Assembly: GCA_036265345.1 (NCBI GenBank)
Contig: DATAPE010000019.1
Location: 1 to 29,457 of the forward strand
Source of the DNA: DATAPE01 sp036265345
GTDB taxonomy: Bacteria; Actinomycetota; CADDZG01; WHSQ01
Length of the DNA stretch: 29,457 nucleotides
Direction of reading: 5' to 3'
The notes beneath the pieces were generated by a model. It had not been told where the DNA came from and did no database searches. It saw only the letters and a list, made by a program, of their open reading frames with translations. A program made the position numbers and the translations under genes. How positions within the stretch are numbered: the stretch's first letter is position 1; the number at the start of each line of letters is the position of its first letter. Shown piece by piece: positions 23,404-29,457 of this stretch.

Positions 23404-24881
23404 CCGGCGAGGCTCGCGACAAGTGCGGTGTCGTCGGCATCTACGCGCCGGCCGAGGATGTAGGTCGCCTCACCTATTACGCGCTGTACGCCCTCCAGCA
23501 TCGCGGGCAAGAGTCTGCCGGCATCGCGATCGCCGACGGCAACACCGTAGTTGTGTACAAAGAGCTGGGCTTGGTTGCACAGGTATTTGACGAGACCGTC
23601 CTCAGCAGCTTGCGGGGTCATCTTGCTATCGGACATGTCAGGTACTCGACGACAGGCTCGACCACATGGGAGAACGCGCAGCCCTCGTACAAGAGCTCGT
23701 CGACGGGGCAGATCGCGGTCGCTCATAACGGCAACCTCGTCAACACGCTGGAGCTGAAGCAGTCCCTTGCCGACGCCGGCGGGGATCCGACTCCCTCTGA
23801 CCCGCGGCTGCACTCCTCCTCGGACACCGATCTGGTCGCCGCGCGGGTTGCACGTGCCAACGACGGGGATATGGAGAGCGCGATCCTCGGGGTTCTTCCC
23901 ACCCTGAAGGGCGCCTTCTCCTTCACGATGATGGACGAGGGCCGCATCTTCGGAGCGCGCGACGCGTACGGCTTCCGCCCCCTGTGCATCGGCCGCCTCG
24001 CCGGCGATACCGGTTGGATCCTTGCCTCCGAGACCTGCGCTCTGGACCTTCTCGGAGCCCGCTTCATCAGAGACGTCGAGCCGGGTGAGTTCGTGATGAT
24101 CGATGGAGACGGCCCGGATGGGCTAAAAAGCCGGTCGTTCGCCGCCGTGACACACGCCGCCTGCGTCTTCGAACACGTCTATTTCGCCCGGCCGGACTCA
24201 ACCTTGATGGGCCAGAACGTGTACGCGACCCGTTATCGGATGGGCGAACGGCTCTCGGCCGAATCGGGGGTTCAAGCGGAGCTGGTCATCCCGGTCCCGG
24301 ACAGTGGTGTTCCGGCCGCACAGGGCTTCGCTCACGCATCCGGCATCCCCTACGGTGAGGGCTTCGTAAAGAACCGCTACGTGGGCCGCACGTTCATCCA
24401 ACCAACTCAGGCGATGCGCCAGCAAGGCATCCGGATGAAACTGAACCCCCTCCGCGAGGTCATCGCGGGGCGCCGGGTGGTGGTGGTGGACGATTCGATA
24501 GTCCGGGGAAACACCACCAAGCAGATAGTCGCGATGTTGCGGGAGGCCGGTGCGCGCGAGGTCCACATGCGGATCTCTTCGCCTCCGATCAAGTGGCCGT
24601 GCTTCTACGGCATCGACATGCCTGATCAGGACGAGTTGATAGGGGCGCGCCTCAACGTCGAGGAGATACGCACACACATCGCTGCGGACTCTCTTTCCTA
24701 TCTCACGCTCGACGGGATGCTTCAGGCGACCGAGATCCCTGCGGAAGATTTCTGCACCGCCTGCTTCTCCTCCCGGTACCCGATCCCCATCCCGGCCCAC
24801 GAGCTGGCGATCAAGCACGTGCTCGAGCGACCCCAGACGACGAGGGTCCCCGGCTCGGATCTGCGGGTGGACGGCAGCTAG
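23400..24881 (+). CDS. purF: amidophosphoribosyltransferase (4Fe-4S type)
   Basis: First committed enzyme of purine synthesis: PRPP plus glutamine to phosphoribosylamine. The 493-residue protein starts MTGEARDK followed by C9, the N-terminal nucleophile exposed after propeptide removal. It also has QHRGQESAG, the PRPP-binding VVVVDDSIVRGNTT (about 360-373), and C255, C401, C452 and C455 (the last two as CTAC). These fit the 4Fe-4S, oxygen-sensitive Bacillus-type enzyme. The usual downstream purM is absent; the next gene is a crotonase. It is last of the purBC-SQLF operon. Confidence 0.96.
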   Translation: MTGEARDKCGVVGIYAPAEDVGRLTYYALYALQHRGQESAGIAIADGNTVVVYKELGLVAQVFDETVLSSLRGHLAIGHVRYSTTGSTTWENAQPSYKSSSTGQIAVAHNGNLVNTLELKQSLADAGGDPTPSDPRLHSSSDTDLVAARVARANDGDMESAILGVLPTLKGAFSFTMMDEGRIFGARDAYGFRPLCIGRLAGDTGWILASETCALDLLGARFIRDVEPGEFVMIDGDGPDGLKSRSFAAVTHAACVFEHVYFARPDSTLMGQNVYATRYRMGERLSAESGVQAELVIPVPDSGVPAAQGFAHASGIPYGEGFVKNRYVGRTFIQPTQAMRQQGIRMKLNPLREVIAGRRVVVVDDSIVRGNTTKQIVAMLREAGAREVHMRISSPPIKWPCFYGIDMPDQDELIGARLNVEEIRTHIAADSLSYLTLDGMLQATEIPAEDFCTACFSSRYPIPIPAHELAIKHVLERPQTTRVPGSDLRVDGS

Positions 24882-24911
24882 CTTTCGCCCGGAGCCTCGC
24901 AACCTCGGCGC

Positions 24912-24917
24912 TACGCT
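24912..24917 (+). promoter_or_regulatory. -10 box for the crotonase-nadB pair (leaderless)
   Basis: TACGCT ends 7 nt before GTG 24925, in the 43-bp gap after purF. No ribosome site precedes the GTG. Confidence 0.5.
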
Positions 24918-24924
24918 GGCAGAT

Positions 24925-25710
24925 GTGAGTCTTGACCTATCGGTGGAAAACGGCGTTGCCACCATCCTGTTGGACCGTCCCGACGTAATGAACGCTCTCG
25001 ACGACCGCCTTGGGGAGGAGTTGCTCGAGTCGGTCACCAAGTCTGCGGAGGACGATCAGGTCCGCTGCATCGTCGTCACGGGGGCCGGGCGCGCGTTCTG
25101 CGCGGGTGAGGATCTGGGCGCTCTCGCCTCCGCTTATGAGAGCGGAGAGGCCCCTGGTCTGGGCCAAACCTTGACCCATCGCTACAACCCGCTGATCCGC
25201 GCTATCAGAGCGGCTCCCAAGCCGGTCGTTGCCGCGCTCAACGGGGTCGCTGCGGGGGCCGGCGCCAGCATCGCCCTCGCCTGCGATTTCAGGATCGCGT
25301 CCGAGCACGCCAAGCTCATGCTTGCGTTCATCAAAGTAGGCCTCGTGCCGGACTCTGGCGGGATCTGGTTCTTGACCAGGATGGTCGGTGCCGCCCGGGC
25401 GTGGCAGCTGGCCGCGACGGGGGATCCGGTCTCCGCCCAGGAAGCGCTCGCACTTGGTCTCGTCAACAAGGTGGTGGGGGCGGATGCGTTCGAGGATGAG
25501 TGGAAGGGATTCGCCGAGGAGCTGGCGAAGGGACCCACCCGCGCCTTCGCTTTGACGAAATCACTGTTGGATGGCGCCGCGACTGCAACGCTGGACGAAC
25601 AACTCGACCTCGAGGTTGAGGCACAGTCGGAAGCAGGCCGAACATCGGATCATCTCGAAGGCGTCAGAGCGTTTCTTGCGAAGCGCGCTCCGAGTTTCTG
25701 GGGGATGTGA
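24925..25710 (+). CDS. enoyl-CoA hydratase/isomerase (crotonase), PaaG-like
   Basis: A 261-residue crotonase-fold protein acting on acyl-CoA. It has AFCAGEDL (57-64) and GVAAGAGAS (107-115), which form the oxyanion hole, and FIKVGLVPDSGG with D143. A single Asp at this place, the LVPDSGG context and the C-terminal REGV/LEGVRAFLAKR-like ending resemble E. coli PaaG (ring-epoxide/oxepin isomerase). Classical hydratases carry Glu residues instead. No other phenylacetate genes are present, so the substrate is open. Its TGA overlaps the nadB GTG (GTGA), so the two are coupled. Confidence 0.88.
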   Translation: MSLDLSVENGVATILLDRPDVMNALDDRLGEELLESVTKSAEDDQVRCIVVTGAGRAFCAGEDLGALASAYESGEAPGLGQTLTHRYNPLIRAIRAAPKPVVAALNGVAAGAGASIALACDFRIASEHAKLMLAFIKVGLVPDSGGIWFLTRMVGAARAWQLAATGDPVSAQEALALGLVNKVVGADAFEDEWKGFAEELAKGPTRAFALTKSLLDGAATATLDEQLDLEVEAQSEAGRTSDHLEGVRAFLAKRAPSFWGM

Positions 25711-27215
25711 GGGTGCCGGACCGGATCCGCACGGACGTCCTGATCGTCGGCGCAGGCGCGGCGGGACTGTTTGCTGCGCTGCATCTCCCGGAACGATTCG
25801 ATGTCGTCGTTGTGGACAAGGGATCGCGTGGCCGCGGTTCTTCTTTCTGGGCTCAGGGAGGGGTTGCTGCGGCACTCGGCCCCCAGGACTCTCCCGAACT
25901 CCATGCAGAGGACACGACACGGGTCGCAGCCGGCCACGCCGATCCCTCCGCGGTCGCGGTGTTGTGTTCCGAGGCTCCCGAATGCGTGCTCGAGCTGGTC
26001 GAACTTGGGTGCTCCTTCGACCGCACTGCCGAGGGCGATCTGCATCTGGCGCGCGAAGGGGGGCAGAGCGTCGCCCGCTCGGCCCACGCTGCAGATTCGA
26101 CGGGGGCCGCAATCATGAAGAGTCTTCGCAAGGCCGCCACCGATCGGGTACGCCGCATCGAAGGAGCCTGCGTCAAGCTCGCCCACGTCGAGGGACGGTG
26201 TGTGGGCGGCTGGGTGCTCACCGACGAGGGACTCATCGAGATCACGGCTACCTCGACGGTCCTCGCTTCGGGAGGCGTTGGCGGCCTCTTCTCTTCGACG
26301 ACGAATCCCCCGGGTGCCACCGGCGACGGATGGGCGCTCGCGTGGGAGGCGGGGGCCGGGCTCGCCGACATCGAATTCGTGCAGTTCCATCCGACCGCCC
26401 TTGCTCTCGGTGCCGGACAGCAACGCGTGTTGGTCACGGAGGCGTTGCGGGGAGCCGGCGCTTTCGTCGTCGACGCAGAGGGCCGCCGCTTCCTGTTCGA
26501 TCACCACTCGGACGGTGAGCTGGCACCACGCGACGTTGTGGCGCGCGCGATCGTCTCGCGCAAGGCGTGGCTGGATTGCCGGCACTTGAGCCGTGAGGTG
26601 CTCGAAACAGAGTTCGCGACGGTCACCGCAGCATGCCGGTCGTTCGGCATCGACCCCATCGTCGACCTGATACCGATCGTGCCAGCGGCTCACTACTCGA
26701 TGGGGGGCGTGCAGACGGACCTCGATGGACGCGCCTCCATTCCTCGCCTCTATGCGATCGGTGAATGCGCGAACACGGGCGTGCATGGGGCGAATCGCCT
26801 GGCCGGGAATTCGTTGGCGGAAGCGCTGGTGTTCGCACGCCGCGCGGCGCGGGCCATCAGTGGACAGCGAGCGGGGCGCAGCAAGTCGCTGCCGTCTCCC
26901 CCCTCCCTGAATGCCACCTCTGTCTCCGTTCCGGAGGCGTGGAAGGTGGTGCGAGCGGCGTGCACCGAAGCCCTTGGCATCGAGCGCGATGGCGCCCGCC
27001 TGGCCACGGTTGCCGGAGCATTGGAAGAGTTCGCCTTGCTGCCTCTGACGCAGGACAGGGCCGCATTGGAGCTGCGCGCCGGCGCCATCACCGCACGACT
27101 GATGGCGAGGTCCGCGTCGCTCAGACGGGAGTCCCGTGGCGTTCATTACCGCACGGATTTCCCTCAACCTGACCCCTTGTGGGCAGGGATCCGCCTTCGC
27201 CTCGCCAGGAGCTAA
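25707..27215 (+). CDS. nadB: L-aspartate oxidase
   Basis: FAD enzyme oxidising L-aspartate to iminoaspartate for NadA. The 502-residue protein shows the FAD-binding GAGAAG (15-20), GSSFWAQGGVAAAL, EFVQFHPTAL, the APRDVVARAI and HYSMGGV segments and GANRLAGNSLAEALVF. A C-terminal helical domain ends with SRGVHYRTDFP, all typical of NadB rather than succinate dehydrogenase. GTG 25707 overlaps the crotonase stop by four bases; GTG 25713 is possible. It completes NAD synthesis with nadC-nadA about 22 kb upstream. Confidence 0.95.
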   Translation: MRVPDRIRTDVLIVGAGAAGLFAALHLPERFDVVVVDKGSRGRGSSFWAQGGVAAALGPQDSPELHAEDTTRVAAGHADPSAVAVLCSEAPECVLELVELGCSFDRTAEGDLHLAREGGQSVARSAHAADSTGAAIMKSLRKAATDRVRRIEGACVKLAHVEGRCVGGWVLTDEGLIEITATSTVLASGGVGGLFSSTTNPPGATGDGWALAWEAGAGLADIEFVQFHPTALALGAGQQRVLVTEALRGAGAFVVDAEGRRFLFDHHSDGELAPRDVVARAIVSRKAWLDCRHLSREVLETEFATVTAACRSFGIDPIVDLIPIVPAAHYSMGGVQTDLDGRASIPRLYAIGECANTGVHGANRLAGNSLAEALVFARRAARAISGQRAGRSKSLPSPPSLNATSVSVPEAWKVVRAACTEALGIERDGARLATVAGALEEFALLPLTQDRAALELRAGAITARLMARSASLRRESRGVHYRTDFPQPDPLWAGIRLRLARS

Positions 27216-27227
27216 CCCTCCGAGGAC

Positions 27228-27233
27228 TATCCT
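27228..27233 (+). promoter_or_regulatory. possible -10 box for hpd-hmgA
   Basis: TATCCT in the 65-bp gap after nadB would give a leader of about 40 nt containing the hpd ribosome site. A short inverted repeat CTGT/ACAG (27235-27238, 27245-27248) lies around the expected transcription start and might be an operator. Weak. Confidence 0.3.
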
Positions 27234-27266
27234 GCTGTCATCTAACAGAGTTGTGAGGGGCGCCTG

Positions 27267-27272
27267 AGGAGG
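27267..27272 (+). promoter_or_regulatory. ribosome binding site deciding the hpd start
   Basis: AGGAGG lies 8 nt before TTG 27281. The alternative GTG 27272 overlaps this site and would leave no spacing, so TTG 27281 is favoured. Confidence 0.7.
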
Positions 27273-27280
27273 TGGCGATC

Positions 27281-28375
27281 TTGAGTGATGTCGAGGATGC
27301 CTTTCCGATACTCGGAATCGATTACATCCAGTTCTTAGTTGGGAACTCGCGCCAGTCTGCCCACTTCTATAGAGCTCTCGGGTTCAGTCCGTTCGCCTTT
27401 ATGGGGCTCGAGACCGGGGTGCGGGACCGGGTTTCGTGGGCCGTTCAGCAGGGCAGCGTGAGGCTCGTGTTCACCGGCGCTCTGGGCCCGGACAGCCCGA
27501 TCAGCGACCACGTGAAGGAGCATGGGGACGGCGTGTACGACGTGGCGCTTACTGTTCCCGATGCCGAAGAGGCATACCGCGTGGCCACCAAGCGGGGAGC
27601 TAAGGGAGTCACCGAGCCCGAGATCCTCGAAGACGAGTACGGCAAGGTGGTGCGCGCCGCGATCAGCACCTACGGAGAGACGATCCACTCGCTTGTCAGC
27701 CGCCAGGATTATTCGGGCGCGTTCCTTCCCGGTTACCGGGCAGTGCCTCAAACCGCCAGCGACGATGCGGGCATCAAGTACATCGATCATGTCGTGGGAA
27801 ACGTCGAGCTCGGCAAGATGAACGAGTGGGTGGGCTATTACGAAAAGATCATGGGTTTCACCGAGCTGAGGCACTTCTCCGACGAGGAGATCTCGACGGA
27901 GTATTCGGCGCTCATGTCGAAGGTCGTCTGGGATGGCAACGGCAAGATCAAGCTTCCGATCAACGAGCCTGCCGAAGGAAAGAAGAAGTCTCAGATCGAC
28001 GAGTACCTCGAGTATTACCGGACCCCGGGTGTGCAGCACATCGCTCTTACCACCGAAGACATAGTTGCAACCGTGGAAACCATGCAGGAGCGTGGGATCG
28101 GATTCCTGCGTGTGCCCGAGAACTACTACGACGATGCGAAGGCGAGGGTGCCGGAGATAGCTCCCCAGATCGAGGGGTTGCAACGTAACGGGATCCTCGT
28201 GGACAAGGATGAGGACGGCTACCTGCTCCAGATATTCAGCAAGCCGGTTCAGGATCGGCCCACTGTGTTCTTCGAAGTGATCGAGCGGCACGGCGCCAAG
28301 GGATTCGGGGCCGGCAACTTCAAGGCTCTATTCCAGGCTATCGAGCGCGAGCAAGACACGCGCGGGAACCTGTAG
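27281..28375 (+). CDS. hpd: 4-hydroxyphenylpyruvate dioxygenase
   Basis: Fe(II) enzyme converting 4-hydroxyphenylpyruvate to homogentisate in tyrosine degradation. The 364-residue protein has two vicinal-oxygen-chelate domains. The first begins GIDYIQFLVGN. The second holds the iron ligands H170 (YIDHVVGN), H253 (VQHIAL) and E332 (VFFEVIER). The C-terminal GFGAGNFKALFQAIEREQ helix is characteristic of HPPD. The related hydroxymandelate synthase is less likely given hmgA next door. The start is the rare TTG 27281, chosen by ribosome-site spacing. hmgA starts 8 bp downstream. Confidence 0.95.
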   Translation: MSDVEDAFPILGIDYIQFLVGNSRQSAHFYRALGFSPFAFMGLETGVRDRVSWAVQQGSVRLVFTGALGPDSPISDHVKEHGDGVYDVALTVPDAEEAYRVATKRGAKGVTEPEILEDEYGKVVRAAISTYGETIHSLVSRQDYSGAFLPGYRAVPQTASDDAGIKYIDHVVGNVELGKMNEWVGYYEKIMGFTELRHFSDEEISTEYSALMSKVVWDGNGKIKLPINEPAEGKKKSQIDEYLEYYRTPGVQHIALTTEDIVATVETMQERGIGFLRVPENYYDDAKARVPEIAPQIEGLQRNGILVDKDEDGYLLQIFSKPVQDRPTVFFEVIERHGAKGFGAGNFKALFQAIEREQDTRGNL

Positions 28376-28383
28376 GCAGCGCC

Positions 28384-29457
28384 GTGGACGTAGTTCATTC
28401 GAAAGGGAAAGTCTCGAGGCAAGCGCACGTAGCGATCCCCGGAGGAACCTTCGAAGAAGAGCACGGCCGGGAGACTTTCTTTGGAAGGGCGTCCCATCTC
28501 TACCGGACCCATCCGCCAACCGCTTGGACCCGCATCGAAGGCAAGCTCCGGCCCCGGGCGTTCAACCTCAACGAGATGAAGCCGGGCGACATGAGTGACG
28601 CAAACACAACGTGGGGCCTGATCGCGGGCAACGGCGACGTCAGATTGTTTGTCAGCCGTCCCGTGGCCCCTATGTCGTACTTCCTGCGTGACGCCGACGG
28701 CGACGTTTGCTATTTCGTGCATCGCGGCAGTGGAACTATCGAGACCGATTACGGCCCTCTCACCTACAACGAGGGCGACTACGTGATCATCCCCAAGGGC
28801 ACGACTCATCGCGTCGTTCCCAAAGGTGAGGACAACTTCCTGTTCGTGATCGAAGGAACCGGCGAGTTCCATCTCCCCGATCGGGGCCTTATGGGGAAAC
28901 ATGCGATCTTCGATCCCGGTGTCATGGTGGTTCCCGAGCCCGATCCCCACGACGAAGCCGGCGAATTCGAAGTGCGCGTCAAGCGCGATGGCGAGTTCAC
29001 CTCGCTATGGTTCGCGTGGCATCCGCTGGACGTGGTGGGCTGGCAGGGCGATCTGTCTCCGGTGAAGCTGAACATCCTGGATCACCGGCCGGTCTACTCC
29101 CCCAGCTACCACATGCCCCCGTCCGCACACTGCACTTTCGCCAATGAAGGGTTCGTTATCTGTTCGTTCGTGCCGCGTCCGCTGGAGGAAGATCCCGAGG
29201 TTCTGAAGGTGCCCTTCTATCACGCGAACATCGACGCGGACGAGGTGCTCTTCTACCATTCGGGTAACTTCTTCAGCCGCGTCGGGATCGATGAGGGATA
29301 CATGACGCTGCATCCACAAGGCGTTCATCACGGCCCTCAACCGGCCGCGATAGAAGCATCCAAGACCAAGACGCGCACCGATGAGGTAGCGGTCATGGTC
29401 GAGACACATGCGCCTCTCGAGATCTCCGAGGAAGCTCAAGCCGTAGTGATCACCGAG
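28384..29457 (+). CDS. hmgA: homogentisate 1,2-dioxygenase, 3' end cut by window
   Basis: Fe(II) cupin enzyme that opens the homogentisate ring to maleylacetoacetate, using the product of Hpd. 358 codons are visible and the frame is still open at the window edge. YFVHRGSGTIETDYG and EGDYVIIPKGTTHR (near 110-143) form the first cupin half. Candidate iron ligands in the second half are H280 (FYHAN), E287 (ADEVLFY) and H316 (VHHGPQ). The protein looks like the short bacterial version, somewhat smaller than the about 440-residue human enzyme. GTG 28384 follows the hpd stop by 8 bp with no strong ribosome site. Fumarylacetoacetase may lie beyond the edge but cannot be seen. Confidence 0.88.
   Translation, partial: MDVVHSKGKVSRQAHVAIPGGTFEEEHGRETFFGRASHLYRTHPPTAWTRIEGKLRPRAFNLNEMKPGDMSDANTTWGLIAGNGDVRLFVSRPVAPMSYFLRDADGDVCYFVHRGSGTIETDYGPLTYNEGDYVIIPKGTTHRVVPKGEDNFLFVIEGTGEFHLPDRGLMGKHAIFDPGVMVVPEPDPHDEAGEFEVRVKRDGEFTSLWFAWHPLDVVGWQGDLSPVKLNILDHRPVYSPSYHMPPSAHCTFANEGFVICSFVPRPLEEDPEVLKVPFYHANIDADEVLFYHSGNFFSRVGIDEGYMTLHPQGVHHGPQPAAIEASKTKTRTDEVAVMVETHAPLEISEEAQAVVITE

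Overview
This is a high-GC bacterial chromosome window with dense, mostly housekeeping genes. Frequent GTG/TTG starts, many 1-4 bp stop/start overlaps, a mycothiol-conjugate amidase (Mca) and many apparently leaderless genes point to an actinobacterium (Actinomycetota). The species cannot be named from the sequence. No rRNA, tRNA, CRISPR array, insertion sequence or phage gene was seen, and no gap between genes exceeds about 240 bp.

Layout. 1-210 is the 3' part of a SelW/Rdx-family gene with an in-frame TGA exactly at the selenocysteine position of the CxxU motif, followed by a good bacterial SECIS-like hairpin. 307-3397 holds threonine dehydratase, then nadC-nadA (NAD synthesis). 3408-7276 holds a small membrane protein diverging from mca, then on the minus strand an unusual FtsH-like AAA protease preceded by another membrane protein. 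7350-8714 is a GT4 glycosyltransferase, followed by a 240-bp gap with 9-nt tandem repeats and a long hairpin. 8955-11380 (minus) is a thioredoxin-domain protein (YyaL/SSP411 type) coupled to the ribosome-rescue factor ArfB. 11433-15053 is a small membrane protein, then dodecin-purA-purD-purE. 15282-16445 is a secreted beta-propeller protein and 16546-17343 (minus) a methyltransferase. 17368-24881 is one tight purine operon: purB-purC-(Yip1-like membrane protein)-purS-purQ-purL-purF. 24925-27215 is a PaaG-like crotonase coupled to nadB. 27281 to the right edge is hpd-hmgA (tyrosine/homogentisate degradation), with hmgA cut by the window end.

How the genes fit together. Two operons supply PurF, PurD, PurS/Q/L, PurE, PurC, PurB and PurA. 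PurN, PurM, PurK and PurH are not in the window. NadB, NadA and NadC together make nicotinate mononucleotide from aspartate, although nadB lies about 22 kb from nadC-nadA. Hpd and HmgA are successive steps of tyrosine breakdown.

The two most notable signals are the likely selenoprotein at the left edge and a recurring promoter architecture: a TANNNT -10 box, most often TAGGNT, 6-7 nt upstream of the start codon. This leaves no room for a leader and appears before at least seven genes. Two divergent pairs share overlapping -10 boxes.
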